A stretch of DNA of 64,000 nucleotides from Verrucomicrobiaceae bacterium (GTDB lineage: Bacteria > Verrucomicrobiota > Verrucomicrobiia > Verrucomicrobiales > Verrucomicrobiaceae), in NCBI GenBank assembly GCA_016795465.1, contig JAEUHK010000085.1:1-64000 (forward strand). The letters run 5' to 3'. Positions 34,062-47,200 of this stretch are shown piece by piece. Position 1 is the first letter of the stretch. Each line of letters begins with the position of its first letter. The notes below the pieces were generated by a model, which saw only the letters and a program-made list of their open reading frames with translations, was not told the origin of the DNA and searched no databases. Position numbers and translations under genes: made by a program.

Positions 34062-34872
34062 CCTGCCCGCTGCGGATCTTGGCCTTCAGGCGGGACCAGA
34101 AGTCGTCGTCTTCCGGGTTCAGCTCGGGCTGGCGGACCTCGACGGGTTTGTTGTCGAGGCGGGGGATGGCCGGGGCCTTGGCGGCATCGGAGTCGCTGCG
34201 GGAGTCGGCGATGGAGCCACCGTAGGCGGCGAAGTTGTTCACGGGCACGTCATACTTGCGGGAATCGACGGCAAGCTTGCGGTGCGCATTGATGAAGGCC
34301 GTGGGGGAGTAGTACACGCTGTTGTCCCGCGGGAACTGGGAGCGGTTCATGCCAACGCGGAGGTCTTTGCGCATCTCAAAGTGGAGGTGAACGAAGTACA
34401 TGCCGTTGTTCCCGCCCATCGTGCCGACGAGCTGGCCTTTCTCGACGAGGTCGTGCAGCTTCACGACGCGCTGGTGGAGGTGCGCGTAGAGCGAATCGAC
34501 CATCGCCACGCGGCCGTCGAGCTCGCGGTAGATGTGGCGGACGATGATGCAATTCCCCCAGCCGACGCCGATGTTCGTGGAGAGGATGACGACACCGCGG
34601 GCACAGGCGTAAATCGGGGCACCCAAGTCGCTATCGCCACCGCCGTTGCCATTCCAGTCCTCGCCGAGGTGGCCGTTGGGGAAGTAGCCGCGGGCTTTGT
34701 GGTAGCCGGCGGCATCCGGTTTGCCCACGGGGAAGTCAAAACCATCCGCCAGACGCACCCGGATGGTGCTGCCAGCCTGGGCAAAACCCTGCGTCGAAGC
34801 CGCGAGCAGGCACAGCAGGGCCAGCAGCAGTCGGAGGGCAGGTTGGAGGTTGGTTTTGGCGTGGTCTGGCAT
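34033..34872 (-). CDS. M23-family zinc metallopeptidase (LytM-like), second copy
   Basis: The ATG at 34872 opens on a signal peptide (...ALRLLLALLCLLAASTQGFAQA); the protein is 279 aa. The zinc site is 'GHLGEDW' (H-x3-D) and 'HLHFEM' (H-x-H), with 'SLYAHLHQRV'. It carries the same extra loop 'NGNGGGDSDLG' as the 25307 gene, so these are related. The C-terminal ~70 residues are a charged, Pro/Asp-rich tail. Probable periplasmic peptidoglycan hydrolase or a regulator of one. Confidence 0.85.
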   Translation of the reverse strand: MPDHAKTNLQPALRLLLALLCLLAASTQGFAQAGSTIRVRLADGFDFPVGKPDAAGYHKARGYFPNGHLGEDWNGNGGGDSDLGAPIYACARGVVILSTNIGVGWGNCIIVRHIYRELDGRVAMVDSLYAHLHQRVVKLHDLVEKGQLVGTMGGNNGMYFVHLHFEMRKDLRVGMNRSQFPRDNSVYYSPTAFINAHRKLAVDSRKYDVPVNNFAAYGGSIADSRSDSDAAKAPAIPRLDNKPVEVRQPELNPEDDDFWSRLKAKIRSGQVTPGSEEKK

Positions 34873-34949
34873 GCCCGGGGAGAGCGGAAGGGCCCGGAGA
34901 CTAGCGCAAAGGGCCGGAAAGGCCAACAGGGAATCACCCTGCGGCGGCT

Positions 34950-37340
34950 TCACTTGCTGTGAAAAATCTCACTCTCCACGATGGCATGGATCAGGTCCCG
35001 CAGGCCGTGGCCTTGAGCCTTGGACCGGGCCACGAGGCGGTCGATCTCCGCCCGGTCGGAAAAGCCCATCGGACGGCCGGTGGCGAAGGTGAGGAGCTTT
35101 TCGATGACGCAGCGGGCCACCTTGTCCTGATCGGCGAGGAGCACTTTTTGCAGGTCGGCAAGGTTTTGGAAGCTCTTGCCGTCCGAGAGCTGTCCGGCGG
35201 CATCGACGGGCTGACCGAGGCGGTAGCGCACTTTGCGGCCTTCGACCTTCAGATCGAATTTTTCGCCTTCGCCGAGGCTGCGGAAGCGTTCCCGCCAGCC
35301 GCCGATGACGTCGTAATTCTCCAACGCGAAGCCCGGCGGGTCGATGACGCGGTGACAGCCCTGGCAGCTTTCCATCTCGCTGTGTTTGGCGAGCTGCTCG
35401 CGCAGCGTGGTGGCTCCGCGGATGTCTGGCTCCACGCCTGGCACGCCGGGCGGAGGTGGCGGCGGCTCCATCCCGAGGATGCGGTCCATCACCCAGACAC
35501 CACGCACGACGGGCGAGGTGTTGGTGCCATTCGCGCTGACCTTCAAAATGCTGGCCTGAGTCAAAACACCGCCGCGATGGCTCTCGGGCGGCAGTTTGAC
35601 CTTTTGAAGCTCCACGCCGCGCACATCGGGAATGCCGTAATGCTTGGCGAGACGGCCGTTGAGCATGGCGAAGTCGCTGTGGATGACATTCGCGAGGCTG
35701 AGGTTTTGCTGGATGAGATGCGTGATGAAGCCGCGGGTCTCGCGCAGCATGCTGTCGAGCAGCAGGCCGTCGTATTCGGGGTAGAGCTGCTTGTCCGGCG
35801 TGGTGAATTCGATCTCGCGCAGGTTCAGCCAGCCATCGGTGAAGTCGGTCACGAATCGCTCCAGCGTGGCGTTTTGCATCAAACGCTCGGTTTGGGCTCG
35901 AAGGGTCTCCGGCTGTGAAAGCGGCGCTTTGAGCAAAGTCTCGTCCGGCGTGCTGCGGGTGAGAAAGTAGCTCAAACGCGAAGCGAGCTGGAGGTCGTTG
36001 AGCTTGCCCGCAGGCTCTTTGAGGAACAAAAACTCCGGCGAGCACAACATGGCGACGGCAGCCGTGCGCATGGCGACGAGGAAATCTTTTCCTTCGGCAA
36101 ACTCGGCGTCAAAGAGCTTCAAAAACGGCTCCACTTCCTCCGCCGTGGCCGGTCGGCGAAACGCGGCGCTGGCGAAGGCTGGTAGCAGCTTGCGAGCTTC
36201 GCCGGATGCATCGGCCGAATCGGCGGTGAAGACGGGCTTGTAGCCAAATTTGCCGCGCATCCACGGTTTCTCGGGCATGACCTCGCGCAGCTTGGCCTCG
36301 CCGAGCAGGTGCTTTTGACCGCGTGGCGGCCATTCGGAGATGAAGGGGCCTTCGAGCTCCACTTTCAACAGCGCGAGACCTTCGCCGGGATAGTTGGCGG
36401 GACCGTCTTTGACTGGCGAACGACCATCCGGTCCGTTCAGACCCTGCGGGCTGATCCAGATGCCTTTGTTCGCATCGAGGTGCAGCGTGACCTCGACAGT
36501 GCCGGGCTTGCCGATGGGCAGTTCGTGGTAGCTGTGCGTGACGTTGTCGGCGTTACGGAAATTGAAACTGCCGGTGATGAGCGCAAAAACGACCGGTTCC
36601 TCGATTTGATAGCCGTAGCCGGTGACGCGCAGTTTGTAGGTGCCGGAGGCTTTCGCGCGGAGGTTCGGGATGACGGTGCTGGGGAAGCCGCCTTCGTTGA
36701 AGACGACAATCGCGCCGTCGTCACGTTTCAGCCAGTGCTTGCCGAGATTGTCCTTGTTGCGGTCGCTTTCGAGCGTGGCGGTCTGTGTGGTCTTCTCCGG
36801 CTGCTGATCAGCAAAGAGCGCCGCATTGAGGGCGAGCTCCGCGGCCTCCATGTAGCGCTGCATCTGGATGCCGGAGATGGAGAGCGCCTCGCCGATGTTG
36901 TCGAAACCGGCCGCACGACCGTCCTCCGGCAGCATGTCGATGACGTTGAGCTTCACGCCGAGCAAGTCTTCGAGCGTGTTTTGATACTCGCGACGGTTCA
37001 GGCGGCGCAAAACGGTGCCTTTTTGCGCCTGCGACTTCGCCACGAGATCCCCGCCGAGCGCGGCCATGAAGTCCTGCACCTCGTCCTGCGTCGGCTGCTT
37101 CTTCTTTTTCGCTGGCGGCATCTCACCCGCGGCCACGCGGTCAAACACACGCACCCATTTCTTCAACGCCGCGGCATCGGAGCCATCGGTGGGTAGTGCC
37201 GCGAGGTCGAGCCCGCCTTTCTTCATCTCCGCGTCATGGCAGTCCATGCAATGCGTGTCGAGAAACGGCTGCAACGCCGGGATGGCGGCGTGCGCAGCGC
37301 TGGCAAGGCCAAGCAGGGCAATCGAAGTCAAAGGATGCAT
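34950..37340 (-). CDS. Exported cytochrome-type protein with DUF1587/DUF1592/DUF1588/DUF1585 domains
   Basis: The ATG at 37340 opens on a signal peptide (MHPLTSIALLGLASAAHA); the protein is 796 aa. It has a heme c motif CMDCH (residues 31-35), then 'LRRLNRREYQNTLEDLLGV' (DUF1587), a carbohydrate-binding-like beta middle, 'AFASAAFRRPATAEE' (DUF1595/1592), 'HRGGVLTQASIL' with a second CQGCH (DUF1588), and 'FATGRPMGFSDRAEIDRLV' (DUF1585). These proteins abound in Planctomycetota and Verrucomicrobiota and are usually paired with a DUF1552 gene, which is not next to this one. The link to polysaccharide breakdown is from the literature on related phyla and is not shown here. Confidence 0.9.
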   Translation of the reverse strand: MHPLTSIALLGLASAAHAAIPALQPFLDTHCMDCHDAEMKKGGLDLAALPTDGSDAAALKKWVRVFDRVAAGEMPPAKKKKQPTQDEVQDFMAALGGDLVAKSQAQKGTVLRRLNRREYQNTLEDLLGVKLNVIDMLPEDGRAAGFDNIGEALSISGIQMQRYMEAAELALNAALFADQQPEKTTQTATLESDRNKDNLGKHWLKRDDGAIVVFNEGGFPSTVIPNLRAKASGTYKLRVTGYGYQIEEPVVFALITGSFNFRNADNVTHSYHELPIGKPGTVEVTLHLDANKGIWISPQGLNGPDGRSPVKDGPANYPGEGLALLKVELEGPFISEWPPRGQKHLLGEAKLREVMPEKPWMRGKFGYKPVFTADSADASGEARKLLPAFASAAFRRPATAEEVEPFLKLFDAEFAEGKDFLVAMRTAAVAMLCSPEFLFLKEPAGKLNDLQLASRLSYFLTRSTPDETLLKAPLSQPETLRAQTERLMQNATLERFVTDFTDGWLNLREIEFTTPDKQLYPEYDGLLLDSMLRETRGFITHLIQQNLSLANVIHSDFAMLNGRLAKHYGIPDVRGVELQKVKLPPESHRGGVLTQASILKVSANGTNTSPVVRGVWVMDRILGMEPPPPPPGVPGVEPDIRGATTLREQLAKHSEMESCQGCHRVIDPPGFALENYDVIGGWRERFRSLGEGEKFDLKVEGRKVRYRLGQPVDAAGQLSDGKSFQNLADLQKVLLADQDKVARCVIEKLLTFATGRPMGFSDRAEIDRLVARSKAQGHGLRDLIHAIVESEIFHSK

Positions 37341-37389
37341 GAGCAGTCGAAGAACGGGGCGCAAGGCGTGGACCTGACCAGAATTTGCC

Positions 37390-38874
<1,485 letters not shown>

Positions 38875-39006
38875 GGTGCTGCGGCCGTGTTTTAGCGGGG
38901 AAGGGCTTTCGAAGTCAATCGCGGCTGTAAACGCCCCCGGAAGGTGGAATTGGCATTTTCGACCCTGATTGAATAGGATCGGCCCGCGAACATCGAAACG
39001 ACCGCC

Positions 39007-39678
39007 ATGCAAACTCCTCCTCTCTCCTCGTCTGTCACTCCCACGCTGCCGAAACGCTCTTTTTGGCGGCATCCGCTCGTGATCACCCTGTGTGTCCTGC
39101 TCGGTCTCGCCGGCGTGGCGGCGGCCGCGGCAGGCATCTGGTGGAAGTCGAACTTTGACCCGGCCCCCTTCAAGCCTGTGGCCCTCACGACGCAGGAGCA
39201 GGCGGCGTTTGACCAGAAACTGGCCGTTTTCACCGGGAACGCGGCTCCAACGCCTGCGCCCGCACCTGTCACCGACCTCGAAAAGCGCACGCTGGTGATC
39301 ACCGAGAAGGAAGTGAACGCCTGGCTGGCCAAAAACGAGTTGGGCGAGAATGTGCAGGTGCGCTTCAAGAACGGCAAAATCACCGGGGCGATCATTTTGG
39401 AGCTGCCGGAGGACTTTCCGGTCCTCGCCGGTCAGAAGATCAAGGCCAGCCTGGCCCTCGTGGCCCATCTGAACGACGCCAGCCGGGACCTGGCCCTGCT
39501 GGTGGACGATGTGACCGTGGGTGGCATGCCCCTGCCGAATGCCTGGGTGGGTGACATCAAGGGCCTGAATCTCGTGGACGAGTCCGCCCACAAGGACCCG
39601 GCGATGGAGAAGTTCCTCAAAGGCATCCGTCAGTTCGAGATCCAGGACGGTCTGGCGGTGGTTAAGCTTAATGAATGA
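39007..39678 (+). CDS. Single-pass membrane protein of unknown function
   Basis: The 223-aa protein has one membrane helix (LVITLCVLLGLAGVAAAAAGIWW) near residues 24-46, followed by a periplasmic domain with a Pro/Ala linker (NAAPTPAPAPVTDL) and an arabinose-operon-like alternation of strands ('RTLVITEKEVNAWLAKNELG'). The 'ITEKEVNAWL' motif recurs in related hypothetical proteins where the helix-strand domain may bind lipid, but I cannot name the family. It is followed by a strong terminator. It is divergent from glpK. Confidence 0.7.
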   Translation: MQTPPLSSSVTPTLPKRSFWRHPLVITLCVLLGLAGVAAAAAGIWWKSNFDPAPFKPVALTTQEQAAFDQKLAVFTGNAAPTPAPAPVTDLEKRTLVITEKEVNAWLAKNELGENVQVRFKNGKITGAIILELPEDFPVLAGQKIKASLALVAHLNDASRDLALLVDDVTVGGMPLPNAWVGDIKGLNLVDESAHKDPAMEKFLKGIRQFEIQDGLAVVKLNE

Positions 39679-39740
39679 ACCGGGCCAGAACTAAGCGTGT
39701 GAGGCTGTAATCTCCACAACTTCGGGTCAAAGTCCGCTTC

Positions 39741-39777
39741 AAGCCCGTCCGGTTCAGCCGGACGGGCCTATTTTTTT
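39741..39777 (+). terminator. Rho-independent terminator
   Basis: A 10-bp perfect GC stem (GCCCGTCCGG 39743-39752, CCGGACGGGC 39758-39767) and 5-nt loop are followed by CTA and seven Ts. It ends the 39007 gene and isolates the giant gene downstream. A weak TTGTTT (39779) / TAGCAT (39803) pair after it could be the promoter of that gene. Confidence 0.92.
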
Positions 39778-39836
39778 CTTGTTTAGAACAAACTAAATCA
39801 AGTAGCATGACCAATTAAATCCCAACCAAATTGCTC

Positions 39837-41180
39837 ATGAAGACATTGCGTCGCTACAGACTCAGCATCGCCGTATTTTTGATTGCCCTCCAGACGATGT
39901 GGCAGGTCGTTCCGGTGGCCCACGGTGCCACGGTGACTTGGAATGCAGGCAGCGGAACCAATTTTAACTGGGCAGATGTACTGAACTGGGATCTAGGCGC
40001 TGCGCCGTTGGCTGGTGATGATGCGATTTTCGGCAGACCGGTGCCCAATCCAGGCACCTTGGCGAATCCTTCGGTGATCGTTCTTGGGGCGGGGAGCGTA
40101 GCGAATCGGTTGGATCTCAAGGATGCCTATACACTCACGGGTGGTGATTTGACCCTCACCAGCGGTGGAGTGCGGGTGGACATGGGGGTGGTTGCCCGCG
40201 TGGATTCGATTCTGGCTGGCTCGGCAGGGCTGGTGAAGACAGGTGGTGGTTCGCTGCGTCTGACAGGCGCGAACACCTACACAGGCATCACCACGATCAG
40301 CAACGGGTCCCTGATCATTGGTAGTGCTGCGGGGCTGGGCGCGGACACCTCCATGATCATCGTCAATGGTTCGCCCACACGTGGCACAAGCGGTGGTGCT
40401 TTGGTTTTGGAGGGCGGCTATAGCTCCGGAGTGACACTTTCCCGCGACCTGTCCTTGTCAGGCTACGGACCGATCGCGGACCGAAGCGCAGCTTTGAACT
40501 CGGTGGGCACGAATACGCTCACCGGCCTGGTCAGCATGGCGGTGGGGACCTCGCTGCCCAACACGCGTGTGGTGTCGAATTCGGGCTTGTTGACCTTTGC
40601 AGGCGGGTTGGATGTGGCAGGGACGGCAGGAACGACTGTGTCGATCTTGGGAGGTGCTGTGAATGCGGCTGGAGCAGGAGGTTACGCCATCACCGGGGTG
40701 GTGACGGGCACGGGCACCCTCGAGAAGAACGGGGCTGGCACCTTGCTTTTGAACCCCAGCAGCATGAGCGGCTTCAGCGGCCAGTTGCGTATGAGTTCGA
40801 GCGCCACCGGGACGCAGAGTTCGGTGCGTCTGACCGCGCCCATCGTGCTGGGCACCCGGACGTCCACAGGCACGGGAGGCGTTATTGACATGAACGGCGG
40901 TATTTTGGAGGTGATGATGGACGCTCCGTCTGTTCAATCCGGGGCGACCCCGGCAGCTGCGAATGTTTACCAGCGAAACAATTCGACGTTCTATGTGGAT
41001 CATGGGCTTGGCAGCACGGTGACAGGCGGAACGCTGACCCTGGGCCAGTGGGCATTTGAAGAAAACTTCAACGCCACGTTCAATGTGAGAAATGGCTACA
41101 ACGTGACCATTGGCGCGGCTCCGGTGCAGGGCGGGAATGCCAACTCGACCTTCACGAACAACCTGGCAGTCGCACGCTGA
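39837..41180 (+). CDS. Giant PATR surface protein 1, N-terminal part (before frameshift)
   Basis: The ATG at 39837 starts an export signal (MKTLRRYRLSIAVFLIALQTMWQVVPVAHG). The usual opening module of such proteins follows (ATVTWNAGSGTNFNW, then VLNWDLGAAPLAGDDAIF), and then beta-strand repeats such as 'LRLTGANTYTGITTISNGSL'. The frame stops at TGA 41178. The next frame (+2) continues the same protein without interruption (GSRTLTVAGNGNTT...). So this is the 5' end of one gene of about 4,540 codons rather than a separate gene. If the frameshift is real, this would give a 447-aa secreted product without a sorting signal. Confidence 0.85.
   Translation: MKTLRRYRLSIAVFLIALQTMWQVVPVAHGATVTWNAGSGTNFNWADVLNWDLGAAPLAGDDAIFGRPVPNPGTLANPSVIVLGAGSVANRLDLKDAYTLTGGDLTLTSGGVRVDMGVVARVDSILAGSAGLVKTGGGSLRLTGANTYTGITTISNGSLIIGSAAGLGADTSMIIVNGSPTRGTSGGALVLEGGYSSGVTLSRDLSLSGYGPIADRSAALNSVGTNTLTGLVSMAVGTSLPNTRVVSNSGLLTFAGGLDVAGTAGTTVSILGGAVNAAGAGGYAITGVVTGTGTLEKNGAGTLLLNPSSMSGFSGQLRMSSSATGTQSSVRLTAPIVLGTRTSTGTGGVIDMNGGILEVMMDAPSVQSGATPAAANVYQRNNSTFYVDHGLGSTVTGGTLTLGQWAFEENFNATFNVRNGYNVTIGAAPVQGGNANSTFTNNLAVAR
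41162..41180 (+). other. Frameshift site in giant PATR gene 1
   Basis: At 41165 the text CTGGCAGTCGC reads N-N-L-A-V-A-R-stop in the first frame. Adding one G (CTGGGCAGTCGC) gives N-N-L-G-S-R-T-L-T-V-A-G, which continues the repeat pattern. The simplest reading is loss of one G from a GGG run, either by mutation or by sequencing error. Confidence 0.8.
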
Positions 41181-41218
41181 CTGTCGCGGGGAATGGCAAC
41201 ACGACGATCACAGGGAAT

Positions 41219-44200
41219 GTGACTGCCGCCAACGGCACTACTGGCATCGACCACAGCCTGACGAAGACGGGAACCGGGACACTGCAGATCACCAGCACAG
41301 GAGCGACTTTGGATGGCAATCTGAATGTGAACGGCGGGACCGTGCAAATCACGGACTTCCGCTCGGTGAACATGCATTCCGCCTCCACGACCTCTGGGGT
41401 GATCAACATCGGCACCAGTGGGACGGCGGGAACGTTGACGATTGGCACCGCCACGGCGGCGACAGGGGCCGGATTGACGCTGGCGGCTGCGAAGGCAATC
41501 AATTTGGCTGGCACGACCGGCGGTGCGACAATCAATGCCAACCAGGCGGGTGCCAACCCGGTCATCATCGGAACGATTGGCGCGACGGGTGCTGGTGCAA
41601 AAACGCTGACCTTGGGAGGCACCAGCACGGCTGATAACCGTATTACTGGAGCCATCGCCAACAACAGCGGCACTAACACCACGGCATTGGCCAAAACGGG
41701 TCCTGGCACTTGGTTGCTTTCGGGGGTCAACACCTACACCGGTTCCACCACCATCAGCAACGGAACGCTGAAACTCACGGCCAACGCGGCTGCCTCCACC
41801 GTCGTTGATAACGCTTCAGCCATCATCTTTAACGCCAACACCGCCGCTGGCACCGCTGGCGGCACGCTGCAATTCACGGGCTTCACCGGTGCAGCGACGA
41901 CAGAGTCCTTGGGGGCTCTGACACCTACGGCGGGTGCCGGGTCCATCATCTTGGCGGGTTCCGGTGCGGCGGCGAATCTGACTTTTGCTTCCCTGGGGGC
42001 CACCACGGCTGCTTCCAGCATCAATTTCATTACGACAGGCGCTGCTGGCGGTGTGGTCAGACTTACCGGACAGGGAGCCACGACAGCCACCAGCCTTCCT
42101 GGCACTGCCAATTTCCAAGGCCACCTGTATATCAACGGCGCAGACTTTGCCGCCATCAACGCATCAACCCAGGTGATCACGCCCGTCTATGGCACGACGA
42201 CGGGCTTCGTGAACGCGGCGGCGGCGCTCACGGCCAGCAACCATAACTTGCTCACCGGCAGTTTCGCCACGCCGGGGGATGTCACGGTTTCCTCCCTTAA
42301 ACTCACCACGCAAACACTTGCTCTCGGGGGCAATCTGACCCTTTCCACAGGCGGTCTGCTGCAAACTGGCGGCTCGGGATTCATCGATGGTTCGGGCCTG
42401 ATTCTCGGCGGGGCTGCAGCAACGAACATTGCCATCCGCGTCAATGGTGGCTCAGACGTGCTGACCTTGAGGCCGAACATCAATGTGGGCTCGGCCCAGA
42501 CCGGCGGACTCACCAAGAACGGCGCAGGAACATTGATCATCGAGGGAACCAACGCACAGACCGGAACGACCACGGTGAATGAAGGCACAGTAAGGCTTTC
42601 AGGTGCCTCCTCACGCATTTCGGCCACAAGCGCGGCTTTGGTGCTTCGCCAGGGGACACTTCTGGAGTTTAATGGCACACCCGACGCCAATGCGGTAGTG
42701 GCCAACTTGGATGGAGCAGGCACGATCACGAACATCGATGCCGCACCGGTCACGATGACCATCGCAGGCACTGGCAGCGCCTTCACCGGAGTCATCCAAG
42801 ATGGTGCGGGTGTGATCAATCTCACCAAAGGCGGCACCACGGGCACCGCCACCCTTTCGGGCCTCAACACCTACACGGGTGTGACGACCATTGCGGGTAG
42901 TACAGGCCTCATTTCTACCCCGAACATCGCCAATATCGGTGTCGCGAGCGGCATCGGGCGGGGTAACACGGGAGCCAACGCTGCCAGCTTGGTGTTTTCG
43001 GCCACGAGCACCGGCGGCTTGAACTACACCGGAACTCTTCCTGCCTCGACCGACCGTCTCTTCACCCTTAACAGCGGCACAGCCGGTGGTGGTGGTCAGA
43101 TTGCGAACTCCTCGGGCACGAACGCTCCGCTGACTTTCACCAATACAGGGGCCATTGCTTTCGGACCTGGTGCCACGGTAGAGCAGACGATCACGTTTGG
43201 AGGTGCCTCAACGGCAGACAACGTGTTCGCGCCGCAGATCACAAACAATGGGGCGTTGGCCACGGCCGTTACCAAGATCGGAGCGGGCACATGGGTGCTG
43301 ACGAATCCTGCCAACAACTACACTGGCATCACCACCATTGGCACCGGCACGACGGCGGGCGGTGTGTTCCAGGCCGTGGATGGCGCGGGACTTCCCGCCG
43401 CCAGTCCGCTCCTGTTGGGGGGCGGCACCACAGGCGGTGGCATTTTCCAGAGCAGTGGAAACTTCACTCGCAACGTCATCGATATTCCCGTGGCTGGCAC
43501 AGGCACGGTGACCTTGGGGGCTCTCACATCGACGACGGCGGCGGTCGGTTTTTCGGCTTCGGGTGACAAACTGGTGGTGGCCCTCGGCGGCCTGTCCACG
43601 CCAACGCCGCTGACATGGGGCAGTGGCGGCTTCATGGGCGCAACCGGCACCTCGACGGCAGCCTTTGTGCTGAACAACGCCCTCGCCACTTCGGAGGTGG
43701 AGGTGCGCAACGCGATTGATTTAAATGGGGCCGCCCGCACGATCCAGGTGGATGACAACACGAACACAGGGGCGGACTTCGCCACAATCACCGGCGTCGT
43801 CAGCGGTTCTGGCAGCCTCACGAAGTCGGGCACGGGCATTTTGCAGCTTTTTGGCGCCAACACCTACACGGGCAACACAGCGGTAACTGCGGGCACGCTC
43901 ACGGTTACCTCCCTTGGCAACTCTGCCTCTCCAGGTGCCACTAGCGTGGGTGACAGCACCGGTGGCAACATCGCCACTGGATCAGTGAATCTGGGCAACG
44001 GCACGACTGGGGGCGGCGTCCTCGAGTATGTGGGGCCGGGCGAGACGACGGATCGCATGATCCGTATGAATGTGACCACCGGCAGCAACCAGATCCATGC
44101 CAACGGCAGCGGGGCGCTCATCATCACGAATCTGGATAACTCGATGACGGCAGGGGCACGCACTTTGCTCCTCCGTGGCAACAGCACGGCGGGCAACACG

Positions 44201-47200
44201 ATCACCAGTATTCTGGCGGACAACGGCGGGGCACTAGGTGTGACGGTGGACGGTGGAGCCATGTGGATCCTGAGCGGCGCCAACACGCATACCGGCAACA
44301 CGACGGTGAGCGCGGGGGCCTTGGGCTTGGGCGATGATGGTGCTGTGGGGAGCGGCACGCTGGTGCTGAGCAACGGCAATATCTTTGCTTCAGGCGGTGA
44401 TCGCACGATCGCCAACTCGGTCACATTGAGCAACAACACAACCCCCGCGTTCGTCGGTGATTACTCGTTCACCTTCACCGGGGCGTTCAACAACGCGGCT
44501 TCGGCCAACAACACGGCGATCACCAACAACATCGTGGCGGGCAAGTCACTGACCATCCCCAGCCTCGCCAACACGGCAATGACGGCGGCCCGCACTTTAA
44601 CGCTCAACGGCAGCGGGGAGACCAACATCATCGGGGACATCACCACGAGCACCGGCTTCAATTTGAACCTCACGTACTCTGGCACTGGGATGCTGGTATT
44701 GAACGGGGGAAATTCAGACCTTAACGGCGGTGCGATCACGCTGTCCTCCGGCACGCTGAAACTCGGGGCCACTGAAGTCATCCCCCACGGTATCGGAGGC
44801 ACGTCAACGGCGACGGCAGCTGTGAGTGTCACAGCTGCGACCATCACCATCCCAGTGGCCAGCACCGCGGGCCTCGTGGTCGGACAGACGATCAGCGGAA
44901 CAGGGGTGGCTGCCGGGACGCAGATCGCCAGCATTGTGGATGGAACGACGATCACGGCGAGTGTGCCTGGGGCGACCACTCCGGCCACGAACATTGCCAG
45001 CGGCGCGGCCTTGTCCTTTGAAGTAAGGGGCAACATGACCATCAACCCCGCTGCGGGAGCTTCGGCCACTTTTGATCTCAATGGCAACACGGAGACCATC
45101 AACGGCCTGACAGGCACCACGGCTGGCACTCTGACGATCGACAATAGTGCGGTCAATGATGCCGGGCTGACCGTCGGTGGTAATGATCAGGCGGTGCAAT
45201 TCAACGGTAGCATCACCCGCTCGGGCGGCGGCGGCTTGGTGCTCGGCAAGATCGGTTCGGCTACGGGCACCTTTGCGGGGCCTGCCAGCATCACAGGCAT
45301 CAATGTCCAAGGAGGCGGGCTGAAACTCACGGGCGGTCTGACCACGGCTTCGGCCATCACTTCTGTCCAGGTGGTGGGAGGCTCTTTGCTGAGTCTTCAG
45401 GATGGTGTGGGCACGCCGCTGTCCGGCCTTTCGACTTTGAATCTGGGTGCAGGAACAGGCACCACGACGCTCGAACTCGACGCGGGCGATCTGGGTTCCG
45501 ACTCATTCACCAGTTCCACGGCGGCGATCGTGGCAAACGCGATCCTGTTGAATATCCGCGATGCCGGACTCACCCCCGGCCAAACCTATGACCTTCTCGT
45601 GGCTCCCAGCGGCCTGAATTCTGGTGGTGTCAGTTACACCCTCGGCCCGATTGGCGGTTACACAGGCTCTTCCTTGGTGGTTTCGGATACTTCGATCAAG
45701 CTTACCGTGGGTGCTGCTGTGCTCGGAAACATGTTCTGGACCGGCGCAGGCTTGCCGGGACCTACCGGGACGACACAGTGGAACACCGTTGATGGTTCTT
45801 CGAACGGTGTGAACTGGTCCACCGACAAGGCCGGCACAACGGTCTCCAGCACCGTGCCCGGAGCTGGCACCACCGTCGTCTTTCAAGCCAATAGTGCTAC
45901 GGTTTCTCCGCTGGCCACGACTCTCGAGCAGAGCTTCCGCGTGAATAATCTGATCATTGAGCCAGCCACAGTGAATCCCACTGCCCTCACCATCGCACCC
46001 GGTGCGGTCGCCACGAACCGCCTGACCGTCCAGCCTGCTGCGGCCACGGATGGCATCGAGTTGAAAACAGGAGCCACGCCGCTGGTGACGATCAGCGCCC
46101 CGTTCACCGCCGGCTCTGCACAAACATGGACGGTTGCGGATGCTTTTACGCTCACCAATGCCAACTATGCCACGGCATCCACGGCGATCAGCGTGACCAG
46201 CACGGCGGGCCTGTTTGCCGGCATGCCAGTGATTGGCCCCGGCATCCCAGCGGGTGCCACGGTGGCATCCGTCACGGACGGCACCAACTTTGTGCTGTCC
46301 GCAAACACGACGGCAGCAGGCACCAACACCACTTTGGGGGCCAGAAGCTCCGTTGTCATCTCTGGCGGCCTCAGTGGATCGGGTGCGATCACCAAGGCTG
46401 GAGCGGGCCGAGTGGCCGTTAGCGGCACGGGCACCTACACCGGCGCCTCCGTCACGGTAAATGCTGGCTCCCTGGAGATCGGCGCGGGCACGGTGCTCGG
46501 CGGAGTCATTGCCACGCCGGGCACGGGCGCTCCTGTCACGGTCAATGGCGGCACATTCTACATCTCGAACGGAACCAGCACCACGGTTCCCAACAACCTT
46601 ATCTTGGCCGGTGGCACACTTTCCGCGGCCGGCAATGCCCATACTTACAGCGGTACAGTTACCTTGTCGGCAGACTCCACGGTAAACATGCTGGACCCGA
46701 ATACCCTCAACAACTCTCGTAGCATCACTCTGCCCGGCGTGGTCAGTGGTACCGGTCAGCTCACCGTCAATTCGATCACCGCCGTCTCAAGTGGCAACCA
46801 GTTGAACGGCACGCTCGCCATGAATGGAAACAACAGCGGCTGGAGCGGTGGTCTGCTGATGCAGCGTGGCACTGTGACAACCAACAACTCGGCTGGTTTG
46901 GGCACCGGCCCGGTTACCTTCAATCCTTTTGGCCGCATCACTCTGCAAGGAACCGATGGTGCCACCTGGACCTTTGCGAACCAGATCACCTATGCTGACG
47001 GGGCGATCGGTGAAATCGGCACAGATAATACCTCAACGAGCCTGCTGGCTCCTTTCACGGTTAATTTTACTTCTCCTCTCAATCTTGGAGCCGCCTCAGG
47101 TGCCCGGTTTTTCCTTGCCGATGGTGTCAGCACGGCTGCGGATCTGCCTGCTGGAGTCGTGCTGAACGGGGATGCGAGCATCTCGGTGGGTGGCGGCGCA

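Noticed and set aside
41162..41180. Programmed ribosomal frameshift
   Set aside because: There is no X-XXY-YYZ slippery heptamer or convincing stimulatory structure at the junction; simple base loss is more economical.
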